Below, piece after piece: positions 1-7,167 of a DNA stretch of 31,487 nucleotides. Below the pieces are notes generated by a model that ran no database searches, was not told the DNA's origin, and was given only the letters and a program-made list of their open reading frames with translations. The position numbers were made by a program, and so were the translations under genes. Each line of letters begins with the position of its first letter. Positions within the stretch are counted from its first letter, which is position 1. This DNA comes from DUVY01 sp036562755 (lineage in GTDB: Bacteria > Bacillota > Clostridia > Christensenellales > DUVY01). The stretch covers positions 1 through 31,487 of the forward strand of contig DATCJN010000054.1 of assembly GCA_036562755.1 (NCBI GenBank). The letters are read 5' to 3'.

Positions 1-119
1 CAGCCCCCGTTTGGGCAACGAAAGCCATCACAAGAAGCTTCATCGATATGCCACTGACGATCTTTTAACTTCGTCTTCGATTGACAGATCCTGACTAGGA
101 TACTGCGCCTCTAAACCTC
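1..119 (-). other. Unidentified structured 5' leader leaving the window
   Basis: This stretch lies just downstream of a good minus-strand promoter (126-153) and holds no open reading frame. Read on the minus strand it can fold into a small hairpin (88-101, ATCC/GGAT) and a two-tier stem (42-46 with 77-81, enclosing 56-60 with 71-75). A GC-rich segment at the window edge (about 1-25) can also pair with itself. An AGAGGCGC followed by AGTA near its 5' end faintly recalls lysine riboswitches, but the expected P2 helix and the GCCGAAG box are not clear. It may be the riboswitch or leader of a gene beyond the window. The structure is seen; the identity is unknown. Confidence 0.35.
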
Positions 120-125
120 GACTAT

Positions 126-153
126 ATTATAGCATAAAAAAAATTATTTTCAA
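126..153 (-). promoter_or_regulatory. Sigma-A promoter, extended -10, reading out of the window
   Basis: On the minus strand TTGAAA (148-153) and TATAAT (126-131) are 16 bases apart, and a TGC directly before the -10 gives an extended -10 element. The predicted transcript starts near position 119. The promoter sits about 50 bases after the ispA stop with no terminator hairpin between, so the next gene to the left probably has its own start on top of read-through. Confidence 0.65.
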
Positions 154-200
154 ATACGGCATTATAAATATATATTAACAATTTATTGAAGTTGATACAG

Positions 201-1037
201 TTATAACCTAATTTTAGATACTAACTGTAGTAAAAATGTATATTTATCTTCAAAACCTTTTAGGCTATCCAACGCAAGTTTTTTATATTGCTGTAGCGCG
301 TTTATGGAGTTTTCTACCCCGAAAACCTTAGGATAAGTAAATTTTTCAGGCTCGTTTTCATAATCAGCAAAATCATCCAGCAATTGATAATAAATACCAA
401 AATTTTTAGCGAAGTTGTCAAGGCTGTTTAGCTCGCTAGCGCTTACATTTCCTAGTATAGCGCCCGCGCAAATGGCCGCTCTAAACAACGCCGCGGTTTT
501 ATTTATATATATTTCCAAAATTCGTTGCTTGGGGTCTAAATCGTCTTTTGTCAAGTTCATATCCAAAACTTGACCCTTTATCATACCCTTCGCGCCAGCG
601 TATTTGGCAATTTCTCTTGCTGCGTTTAATATCCGAAAATCAGACAAGTCGTTATCCAAGATTATTTCATAAGCAAAATTAAGTAAAGCGTCGCCGCTTA
701 ACACCGCAGTCGCTTCGCCATATTTTGCGTGCGCGCTCAAAAAACCGCGCCTATACTTATCGTTATCCATGCAAGGCAAATCGTCGTGGATTAGCGAATA
801 AGTATGAATGCATTCCAAAGCTATGCCTAGTTTATAAGCGGTGTCAATATCGGCGTTGGAAGCTTTAGCGGTTTTTATTAATAATAACGGACGGATTCGC
901 TTGCCGCCTATATCAATTAGGCTGTAACTTACAACTCGTGAAAATTCGTTCGAGCCAAATTTTTCAAAAAAATACTCTTTTTGATATTTTTCAAATTCTC
1001 TAAAATCTTTTTCAAAATAATCCCAAAGGATATTCAT
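201..1037 (-). CDS. ispA: Polyprenyl (farnesyl/geranylgeranyl) diphosphate synthase
   Basis: Short-chain trans-prenyltransferase that condenses isopentenyl diphosphate with allylic diphosphates to make the C15 (or C20) precursor for undecaprenyl phosphate and quinones. The 278-residue protein shows GGKRIRP near residue 44, the first Asp-rich motif in its bacterial FPP-synthase form (HDDLPCMDND, Asp85-Asp86 and Asp91), and the second, DDFAD, at 221-225. The length is slightly below the usual 290. The start codon overlaps the xseB stop (TAATG), the usual coupling in the xseA-xseB-ispA run of Firmicutes. With uppS, dxr and ispG also in this window, it belongs to the MEP-to-undecaprenyl route. 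Chain length cannot be settled from sequence alone; FPP synthase is most likely by context. Confidence 0.95.
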   Translation of the reverse strand: MNILWDYFEKDFREFEKYQKEYFFEKFGSNEFSRVVSYSLIDIGGKRIRPLLLIKTAKASNADIDTAYKLGIALECIHTYSLIHDDLPCMDNDKYRRGFLSAHAKYGEATAVLSGDALLNFAYEIILDNDLSDFRILNAAREIAKYAGAKGMIKGQVLDMNLTKDDLDPKQRILEIYINKTAALFRAAICAGAILGNVSASELNSLDNFAKNFGIYYQLLDDFADYENEPEKFTYPKVFGVENSINALQQYKKLALDSLKGFEDKYTFLLQLVSKIRL

Positions 1038-1249
1038 TAATGCTCACCAAAAGGCTCTTCGATTAACTTAGAAAACTCTTTTTTGATAAGAGTAATCCTG
1101 CCCTTTGCCTCCTCCAAAGATGTCAAACAAAGCCTAGCCAATTCCAATCCTTTTTGATACAATTCGATTCCTTCGTCCAATTCAATGTCTTTGTCTTCTA
1201 GCTTTTTAATTATCGTATTTAAATTGTCCATAGCTTCTTCGAATTTCAT
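1037..1249 (-). CDS. xseB: Exodeoxyribonuclease VII small subunit
   Basis: Small helical subunit that binds the XseA helical stalk and is needed for exonuclease VII, which degrades single-stranded DNA from both ends. The 70-residue protein has the family signature from its first residues: FEEAMDNLNTIIKKLE, then the acidic turn and the LYQKGLELARLC helix. The length is typical (60-80). It lies 15 bases after xseA and overlaps ispA by one base. Identity is secure from sequence and position. Confidence 0.95.
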   Translation of the reverse strand: MKFEEAMDNLNTIIKKLEDKDIELDEGIELYQKGLELARLCLTSLEEAKGRITLIKKEFSKLIEEPFGEH

Positions 1250-1264
1250 GATAAACTTCCTTCT

Positions 1265-2419
1265 TTATATGATATTCGCGTTTATTTTGCCGTCCTCAAA
1301 GCGCATAGTAACTTGATCGCCGTTAGACAGGACTTTAACAGAATTAACGCTTTTACCGTTCTTATAAACTTTGGCGTAGCCAAGAGACAGTATTTTTTTA
1401 GGGTCGTTGGATTTTAGCCTTTCAATCGTCTGAGTCAAAAGGTTATATTTATCATTGAAAAATGATACATTTTGAAGCAAAACGACTTTGCTTAATATCA
1501 TATTTTGTATTATATTAATTCTATTTTCGGCTGAAGAAACAAGCCTTAAAATAGAATAATTTAACTTAGAAAATTTATATTTATAAAACTCATTTAATGA
1601 TTTGAATAAATATCTTGCATTATCCTTGAGCCTGCTTTTAATTTCTTGGTTGTTTTTTGTTAAAACTTCTGCGGCAGCGCTCGGAGTGGGCATTCTTAAA
1701 TCTGCGGCAAAATCGCAAAGCGTGTAGTCTATTTCGTGTCCAACTGCCGAAACTATAAATTTTTTGCATTCAGCAACGGCTCTTGCGACTTCTTCGGTGT
1801 TAAACGCCGAAAGATCCTCGTTGCTGCCGCCACCGCGTGTTACTAGGATGCAATCAATTTCGTCGTAATTATCAAGCTGTTTAATAGCGTCTGCAATTTC
1901 AAGTTCAGCGCCTATGCCTTGAACTCGAACAGGATAAACGGCTATGTTGATGCCTTTATCCCGCCTTGTTGCTACGCTGATGACGTCATAAACCGCCGCG
2001 CCCTCGGCGCTGGTTACTACGCCTATTTTTTTAATGATTTTGGGGAACGGAATTTTTTTATCAAAAAGTCCTTCTTTTTGGAGTTTTTCTTTGAGCCTTA
2101 ATAATCTTAGATACTCTTCGCCCTCACCGACAAGCTCAATCTTGTTGACAATAAAACTTAAGCGTCCGCCTTTGACATATAATGAAGGCGAACCTTGGCA
2201 ATAGACTTTGTCTCCGTCTTTTATAATAATTTGGGGCTCGTATTCAAAAAAGATACAAGGGATTTGAGCTTGATCATCCCTTAAGTTAAAATACGCGTTT
2301 TGGCCGGTATATCTAAAATCGCTAACTTCTCCGCAAATGACGATATTTTTCAAAAGTTCTTCGCTGTCGATAAGTTTTTTTAGGTAAGAAGTTAGCTGAA
2401 AAACGCTATAAGTTCTCAT
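1265..2419 (-). CDS. xseA: Exodeoxyribonuclease VII large subunit
   Basis: Catalytic subunit of exonuclease VII, acting in single-strand DNA trimming and repair. The N-terminal OB fold (about residues 1-100) binds DNA. The central domain carries the conserved VVTSAEGAAVYDV, the Gly-rich TRGGGSNEDLSAFN and the SAVGHEIDYTLCDFAAD blocks, with MPTPSAAAE following. At 384 residues it is shorter than the E. coli (456) and B. subtilis (448) proteins, and the difference is in the C-terminal coiled-coil stalk where XseB docks. It overlaps folD by four bases (ATGA), so the two are probably translationally coupled. Confidence 0.95.
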   Translation of the reverse strand: MRTYSVFQLTSYLKKLIDSEELLKNIVICGEVSDFRYTGQNAYFNLRDDQAQIPCIFFEYEPQIIIKDGDKVYCQGSPSLYVKGGRLSFIVNKIELVGEGEEYLRLLRLKEKLQKEGLFDKKIPFPKIIKKIGVVTSAEGAAVYDVISVATRRDKGINIAVYPVRVQGIGAELEIADAIKQLDNYDEIDCILVTRGGGSNEDLSAFNTEEVARAVAECKKFIVSAVGHEIDYTLCDFAADLRMPTPSAAAEVLTKNNQEIKSRLKDNARYLFKSLNEFYKYKFSKLNYSILRLVSSAENRINIIQNMILSKVVLLQNVSFFNDKYNLLTQTIERLKSNDPKKILSLGYAKVYKNGKSVNSVKVLSNGDQVTMRFEDGKINANII

Positions 2420-3264
2420 TGTATTCCCATAAGGGCTTTTGCGGCTTTTAGAGTGTTCTTTAACAACATAGCGATTGTCATAGGCCCTACGCCGCCCGGA
2501 ACGGGCGTAATAGCTTCCGCGACTTTGGACACATCTTGGAAGTTTACATCGCCCATAAGCCCTTGTTCTGTTCTATGTATGCCGACATCTATTACAACGG
2601 CGCCTTTTTTGACCATTGAAGCGTCTATTAAACCTTGTTTGCCCGCAGCTACGATTAAAATATCAGCCAAAGAAGTTACGGCCTTTAAATCCTTAGTTTT
2701 GCTGTGCGCTATTGTGACTGTTGCGTTTTCTTTTAGCATTAAAAAAGCGGTCGGTTTTCCTACGATGTTGCTTCTGCCTACTACAACCGCGTGCTTGCCG
2801 CTAATCTCAATATTGCTTCTTTTTAATATTTCTATAATTCCCAACGGCGTGCAAGGCGCTAAAACTTCGGATTCGCCTAAAAATAACTTTCCCATATTTT
2901 GAGCGCTAAAGCCATCGACGTCTTTTTGAGGATTTATTGCCTCTAAAATCTTTTTCTCGTTTATGTGCGAAGGAAGGGGTAATTGAACTAATATTCCATG
3001 AATATTAGAATCATTGTTTAACGCATCTATTAGCTGTAAGATTTCGTTTTCTTCGGTAGTTTGTTGCAAATAATAAGCGTAGGACTTAATGCCGACTTCA
3101 GAGCAGGCTTTAATTTTGTTTCTGACGTAAACCTTGCTGGCTTCGTCCTCTCCCACCAAAACTACCGCAAGCCCGCATTTAATTCCTTTTTGTTCTATTT
3201 CTTGTTTGATTTCTTGTCTTATTGATGCGGCGATAGCTTTTCCGTCCAATATTGCAGCGCTCAT
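2416..3264 (-). CDS. folD: Bifunctional methylenetetrahydrofolate dehydrogenase/cyclohydrolase
   Basis: Interconverts 5,10-methylene-, methenyl- and 10-formyl-tetrahydrofolate, supplying one-carbon units for purines and formyl-Met-tRNA. At 282 residues it has the standard length. Visible signatures are SKVYVRNKIKACSEVGI with the catalytic Tyr and Lys, the GILVQLPLP motif, the folate-site PCTPLGI, the Rossmann loop VVVGRSNIVGKP and the C-terminal ITPVPGGVGPMT. It starts inside the nusB stop (TAATG) and ends inside the xseA start (ATGA). The nusB-folD-xseA-xseB-ispA order is conserved across Firmicutes. Confidence 0.97.
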   Translation of the reverse strand: MSAAILDGKAIAASIRQEIKQEIEQKGIKCGLAVVLVGEDEASKVYVRNKIKACSEVGIKSYAYYLQQTTEENEILQLIDALNNDSNIHGILVQLPLPSHINEKKILEAINPQKDVDGFSAQNMGKLFLGESEVLAPCTPLGIIEILKRSNIEISGKHAVVVGRSNIVGKPTAFLMLKENATVTIAHSKTKDLKAVTSLADILIVAAGKQGLIDASMVKKGAVVIDVGIHRTEQGLMGDVNFQDVSKVAEAITPVPGGVGPMTIAMLLKNTLKAAKALMGIQ

Positions 3265-3674
3265 TATTTTTTTATTCCTTCTTTTTTTATAATATTAGCC
3301 AAAATGCCGTTAACGTAAGACGGGCTTTTTTCTGTCGAATAAATTTTGGTGAGATTAACGGCTTCGTTGCAAGTAACTGAGATGGGAATATCGTCCATAT
3401 ACAACAACTCATATAAAGCAAGCAACAATATACCCAGGTCTATTTTATAAATTCTGCTTAAAGCAAAACCTTCGGAATATTGCGAAATAATGCCCGCGAG
3501 TTTATCGTAATTTTCTATTACGCCTTCGTAGACTTTTCGAATATATTCTCTATCGTCGTCAGTAAAAGATAAATCCTGAACAATATTGTCCAGGGTAATT
3601 TCGCTCTTAGATTTATTAAATAGATATTCAAATATCAATATAAATGCTTTTTCTCTAGCTTGTATTCTGCTCAT
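3264..3674 (-). CDS. nusB: Transcription antitermination factor NusB
   Basis: RNA-binding factor that with NusE (S10) joins the antitermination complex on rRNA operons. The 136-residue, mostly helical protein has the SRIQAREKAFILIFEYLF start, the DREYIRKVYEGV segment in the middle and the C-terminal ISVTCNEAVNLTKIYSTEKSPSYVNGIL pattern (given here as family landmarks, split: ISVTCNEAVNL and SPSYVNGIL). The length is typical. It overlaps the upstream AmaP-like gene by four bases (ATGA) and folD by one. NusA, its partner in the same complex, is encoded at 19527-20651. Confidence 0.95.
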   Translation of the reverse strand: MSRIQAREKAFILIFEYLFNKSKSEITLDNIVQDLSFTDDDREYIRKVYEGVIENYDKLAGIISQYSEGFALSRIYKIDLGILLLALYELLYMDDIPISVTCNEAVNLTKIYSTEKSPSYVNGILANIIKKEGIKK

Positions 3675-4972
3675 TTGTTATTATCGTCGTCTAAATTAGA
3701 GTATTTATTTAAAATAGCGTTTATTCTCGCGTAAATATCTTCTTTCGAAATTCTAGCGCTGCTAGGCCTTTGAGCAGGTCTGGTTCCTTGAGTATTAGGC
3801 TGTTGAGTCGCGTTAGGATTTATAGAGGTATTAGCGTTTTGAGGCGTAGGTCTAACTCCAATGGGTCGTTGAGGATAAGGACGCCTAAACGCCGCCTGTG
3901 AAGTTTGAGGAGTAACCCGCGTTTGTTGATCATAATTTTGGTTAGGTCTAGCGTTTTGAGCATTAGTCGGTCTGAGCGGTGTTTGAGGACGAGAGCCTTC
4001 TTTTGCCTCGAAAGGATTGGTAGCGGCAAAAGATTGTTTTTGCATTTCTCTATTAATATTTTCATACGCAGCTTGCGCTGTTTGAAAAGGCACTTGCTTT
4101 TCGTTTATATCTTGCTCAAAAGGCTTATAATTAGGCGCAGCTTTAGCGTCAAAAGGCTCTTCCATTTTGGCGCCCATCTTTCTATTGGATGCGGCGTAAG
4201 GAATGGAATATTGATCGGGTTCCAGTTGAGGCTCTTCCTTGGCGATTGTTTTTTCTTCTGTGACGTCAATTTTTTCAGGCACAAAATCGATATTAGGATA
4301 GACCTCGTCGCCTATTACCTTTTTAGCGGAGTCGTCATAAGGCTCTTGATAAAGAGGCTCTATTGACTCCTCCTCGCGCTTTATGATAGGCTTTTTTATT
4401 TGCTGATAAGAAGTTTCTAAGTCTATGCCTACGCCCGAATATGGAGCGCCAAATTCATACAAGACATTACCGTCGGCAAATTTATACGAAGGAAATTTTA
4501 TGCCTAAATATTCTACGATAGCCTCTTCAAGTCTAGGGCGCAACTTGGCAACTAAAGATTGAAAATCATAGCCGTCTTCTATCTTCATATGTACTGTCAA
4601 GCAATTGCCATATTCCCCTAGCTCTATATCTATTTTGGACGATTTTACGCCTTCTGTATCGTTTACTACCGCTTTGGCTATTTTTTTGATATTACGAGAT
4701 GTTACTTTTATGCTGCCTTCGCCGTAAACATATATAGCGTTATTTGTATAATTCGTCTTATTGATAATTAAAACAGCGCTTATAACTAAATAAATACCCG
4801 CTAAAATATAAGCGGATATTAATAACCAACCTTTTAAAAAGGAAAAATTAAGATACTTGTCCAATATATTTAAATGAAGCAGCGGAATCTTGGATATTAT
4901 CACGCTGCCAACAAATAATAAACCTATTATTGAATTGAGAATTATCAAAACTTTCTCGATAGGTCTTTTCAC
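3671..4972 (-). CDS. AmaP-like Asp23/Gls24 membrane anchor with long disordered tail
   Basis: Probable membrane partner of the Asp23/Gls24 protein encoded just upstream. Two hydrophobic helices (about residues 7-27 and 49-71) with a short external loop form a hairpin. They are followed by an alkaline-shock-like alpha/beta domain (about 78-170). This layout is that of AmaP, which tethers Asp23 to the membrane in staphylococci and is usually about 180-190 residues. This protein has 433. The added part is an acidic stretch (about 195-260) and a basic Pro/Gln/Asn-rich stretch (about 325-405). It ends in a short helix (SKEDIYARINAILNKYSNL). The start is GTG with GGAGG seven bases ahead. It overlaps nusB (ATGA). 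Membership in the AmaP family is inferred from topology and neighbours; the tail's job is unknown. Confidence 0.72.
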   Translation of the reverse strand: MKRPIEKVLIILNSIIGLLFVGSVIISKIPLLHLNILDKYLNFSFLKGWLLISAYILAGIYLVISAVLIINKTNYTNNAIYVYGEGSIKVTSRNIKKIAKAVVNDTEGVKSSKIDIELGEYGNCLTVHMKIEDGYDFQSLVAKLRPRLEEAIVEYLGIKFPSYKFADGNVLYEFGAPYSGVGIDLETSYQQIKKPIIKREEESIEPLYQEPYDDSAKKVIGDEVYPNIDFVPEKIDVTEEKTIAKEEPQLEPDQYSIPYAASNRKMGAKMEEPFDAKAAPNYKPFEQDINEKQVPFQTAQAAYENINREMQKQSFAATNPFEAKEGSRPQTPLRPTNAQNARPNQNYDQQTRVTPQTSQAAFRRPYPQRPIGVRPTPQNANTSINPNATQQPNTQGTRPAQRPSSARISKEDIYARINAILNKYSNLDDDNNK

Positions 4973-5032
4973 AAATTCCTCCGTTTAGAGTAGCCTTCAT
5001 AATTTTATATGAAGGCTTTGCTCTTAAGTTAA

Positions 5033-5341
5033 TTAACTTTCTTCTTCAAAACCCACTTCCAAAACATTTACGTTTATGTTCTTTACTCTATAAACGGACA
5101 TAGTTTCTACGCTTCGCTTAATATTCTCCTGAACCCTAAAAGCTACATCAGCAACGCTGTGCCCGTAAAGAATCTTGATAAAAACATCGACAGAGATGTT
5201 ATTATCCTCGTCGATGTCGATTTTAACGCCCCTGCCTTGCAAAGAAACTACGCCTGTGATTTCTTTTGCCGCAAGAGTTATGATTGACAAAATAACATTT
5301 TTGCCATAAATAGTGCTACCCGCCAGGTTTTTACCGCTCAT
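5033..5341 (-). CDS. yqhY: Asp23/Gls24 family envelope stress response protein (YqhY type)
   Basis: Small cytosolic alpha/beta protein of the Asp23/Gls24 family, 102 residues. It shows the family pattern: a start with a conserved Ile-Tyr-Gly (STIYGKNVILSI), a GVVSLQGRGVKI loop, a VDVFIKILYGHSV strand and VAFRVQENIKRSVETM. In Bacillus yqhY lies after accB-accC and is tied to control of acetyl-CoA carboxylase. Here accBC is not next to it. AGGAG stands seven bases before the ATG. It is the first gene of an operon running to ispA, driven by the promoter at 5368-5396. The neighbouring AmaP-like protein may anchor it to the membrane. Confidence 0.9.
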   Translation of the reverse strand: MSGKNLAGSTIYGKNVILSIITLAAKEITGVVSLQGRGVKIDIDEDNNISVDVFIKILYGHSVADVAFRVQENIKRSVETMSVYRVKNINVNVLEVGFEEES

Positions 5342-5367
5342 TGTAGCTCCTAATCATTGGTAAGTCC

Positions 5368-5396
5368 ATTTTAACACATATTGTTTACAAATACAA
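5368..5396 (-). promoter_or_regulatory. Sigma-A promoter of the yqhY-nusB-folD-xseAB-ispA operon
   Basis: On the minus strand TTGTAT (5391-5396) and TAAAAT (5368-5373) are 17 bases apart, and TGT directly before the -10 makes it an extended -10. It lies between the spoIIIAH stop and the yqhY start, so the housekeeping genes to the left need not depend on the sporulation operon. No terminator hairpin is seen between spoIIIAH and this promoter. Confidence 0.65.
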
Positions 5397-5408
5397 GAAT
5401 TTAACAAA

Positions 5409-5879
5409 TTATGATATAGGAATTACCTCGACTTCGGACGGGTGCTTACCTGTTTCCTCGGTCACTATGTATAAGATTTGAATCAATTCGTCTTCGGTCA
5501 GCGAATTGGCTTTTACAATGACATTTACTTTAGCGCCGATGGTTACTACGCAATCTTCAAAACCTTGCGCTTTGATAAGGCCTTCAATTATTAATTCTTG
5601 TTCCATAGCGGTAGCAATTCTTAACTTTTCTGCTTGGGCTGCCGCAATATCTTCTTGGGTGGAAGCGGGGCTGTTAATTATGGCGTCTAAATATACAATG
5701 GTCTGGTTGCGGGTTTCTATTCTATCGCTTCTAAATGAGTCGAAGAAATTACCTGCAGCTACGGGCGTAGGGTCATTCTTTTGGGCGGCTTGATTTAATA
5801 CTACATTTAAAACGCCTGTAATGATAAGCAATACAAGCATTCCTGCTAATATAATTATCTTTTTCTTTTTGCTAAGCAT
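5409..5879 (-). CDS. spoIIIAH: Stage III sporulation protein AH
   Basis: Mother-cell half of the channel that joins SpoIIQ in the forespore membrane across the engulfment space. A basic N-terminus (LSKKKK) precedes one membrane helix. It is followed by a helical linker (RIETRNQTIVYLDAIIN, and STQEDIAAAQAEK) and a C-terminal ring-building (YscJ/FliF-like) domain from about residue 95. I chose the ATG at 5879 because GGAGGAAA stands ahead of it, while the ATG at 5897 has no binding site. The resulting 156 residues are shorter than the 218 of B. subtilis, the loss being in the linker. It is the last of eight spoIIIA genes in standard order. Confidence 0.9.
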   Translation of the reverse strand: MLSKKKKIIILAGMLVLLIITGVLNVVLNQAAQKNDPTPVAAGNFFDSFRSDRIETRNQTIVYLDAIINSPASTQEDIAAAQAEKLRIATAMEQELIIEGLIKAQGFEDCVVTIGAKVNVIVKANSLTEDELIQILYIVTEETGKHPSEVEVIPIS

Positions 5880-5929
5880 AAGAAATGTTTCCTCCATTAC
5901 TTTGTATATAATATATTTATTAGCGACAT

Positions 5930-6697
5930 TTATCCTTTATTCATAGTTAATACTTTTATTTTGTCGGGACTTACATCCAGCACTACCGAAACCGCGTTAA
6001 TAATATCAAGTTTAACCTTTACATCGTCCGCTCCCTCCGCCACGACCAAAACGCCGGTAACTTTGGGAGAAATTTCTTTTAAAATTAAAGGTATTTGATC
6101 TCCGTCGACATATATTATTTGAGGCGTCGAGGTATTATTCGTGTGTTCGTTGTATCCGCCGTTTCCGTCAGTTGATGTATTTGTTGACGAATTGGTAATA
6201 TACGCGATTACTCTTTCGGGCGTGCTTTCAAAAGTTATCATAACATCCACTCTGCCCGCGTTTTTTATGGTGGATAATATTTTTCTTAATTTGTTTTCTA
6301 CCTGCTGGCAGTAATCATAGGCCGATTTATATGAGTCTTCTTTTGATGGCTTTTTTGGGGACGAACAAGAAAAACTAGAGCTAAAATATATCAATAAAAT
6401 AATAAGAACAAATATTACGGCAATATATATTTCAAAATTTTTTATGTTTTTTATTTTCTCAATAAACTTTGGTGGCTTTTTTTCCTCGCTTTTTTTAGGC
6501 GCGTCTGGAAAACCGCTTTCGGTTAATACAACTTGGTTAGACTTCTCTTTTTGCGGCGGTTTTTCAATAGGCTTTTTATCATCGATCGCAACAGTTTTGG
6601 ATGCGTCTAAAACGACGGACTTAGATGTTTTTGTTTTTTCTTCTTCGGGCTTATTGAAACTTGAGATATAAACTTGTCGAACCACTTTATTATCCAT
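5930..6697 (-). CDS. spoIIIAG: Stage III sporulation protein AG
   Basis: Ring-forming protein of the SpoIIIA-SpoIIQ channel. In B. subtilis SpoIIIAG makes a large 30-subunit ring in the intermembrane space. The C-terminal half holds the ring-building region: YCQQVENKLRKILSTIKNAG, then RVDVMITFES and the final DVSPDKIKVLTM. In between is a variable Ser/Thr/Asn/Gly-rich insertion (about 168-195). One membrane helix lies at about 91-109. The Lys/Glu/Pro-rich cytosolic segment of about 85 residues before it is longer than in B. subtilis, whose whole protein is 229 residues against 255 here. It overlaps spoIIIAF by eight bases. Confidence 0.9.
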   Translation of the reverse strand: MDNKVVRQVYISSFNKPEEEKTKTSKSVVLDASKTVAIDDKKPIEKPPQKEKSNQVVLTESGFPDAPKKSEEKKPPKFIEKIKNIKNFEIYIAVIFVLIILLIYFSSSFSCSSPKKPSKEDSYKSAYDYCQQVENKLRKILSTIKNAGRVDVMITFESTPERVIAYITNSSTNTSTDGNGGYNEHTNNTSTPQIIYVDGDQIPLILKEISPKVTGVLVVAEGADDVKVKLDIINAVSVVLDVSPDKIKVLTMNKG

Positions 6698-7163
6698 ACA
6701 CCATCACCACTACGCTGTTATCGTTCAGATATGTTTTTATTTTTTGTTTTATTTTTTCATAATCTGATTTTGATTTTGAATCGCATTGAGTAATATTTAC
6801 GCTCACCGCCTTGACCTTGATAGCTTTGTCTTTTTCATAACCCGTAATATCAATCTTAATGTTTTTATAACCGTCTTCGCTTAATTTTTTTTCCAAAGAT
6901 TCCTCTAAAAGCGATATCTGCTGTCTGAAAACATTGTCTACTATTCTTTTGTCGGGTTTGATTTCGTCTTTAAACAAGTTCTCTATTCGCCAATCTTTGT
7001 TAAGCAATGTCGGCAAAGGCGATAATATAATAAACATAGTAATTATTGAGAGGACGCTTCTTATTTGTTTTTTCGTGCTGCCTTCGGGCATTATTAAGTC
7101 CGCAAGCATACATAAAACCGCAGCGCCTATTATGCCTAAAATCCACCCTGAGATAAAACGCAC
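6690..7163 (-). CDS. spoIIIAF: Stage III sporulation protein AF
   Basis: Membrane protein of the SpoIIIA complex. Two hydrophobic helices near the N-terminus (FISGWILGIIGAAVLCMLADL and, after a short basic loop, SVLSIITMFIILSPLPTLL) are followed by a soluble domain of about 90 residues that is EscJ/FliF-like in the family. I prefer the GTG start at 7163. It lies just after the spoIIIAE stop and has GGGGG seven bases ahead, whereas the ATG at 7202 would add 13 residues and overlap spoIIIAE by 35 bases. The resulting 157 residues are normal for the family. Confidence 0.85.
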   Translation of the reverse strand: MRFISGWILGIIGAAVLCMLADLIMPEGSTKKQIRSVLSIITMFIILSPLPTLLNKDWRIENLFKDEIKPDKRIVDNVFRQQISLLEESLEKKLSEDGYKNIKIDITGYEKDKAIKVKAVSVNITQCDSKSKSDYEKIKQKIKTYLNDNSVVVMVYG

Positions 7164-7167
7164 TCTC

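Noticed and set aside
1..119. Confident lysine riboswitch call
   Set aside because: The AGAGGCGC and AGTA boxes are too close together, and the P2 partner and GCCGAAG box are not convincing; listed only as an unidentified leader.
2453..2902. 149-codon open frame on the plus strand opposite folD
   Set aside because: Antisense shadow of a conserved gene; composition is that of a reversed coding frame.
3905..4366. Plus-strand frame of 153 codons opposite the AmaP-like tail, and an 81-codon minus frame inside it
   Set aside because: The low-complexity tail keeps several frames open by chance; the AmaP-like frame continues the membrane domain and has a proper start.
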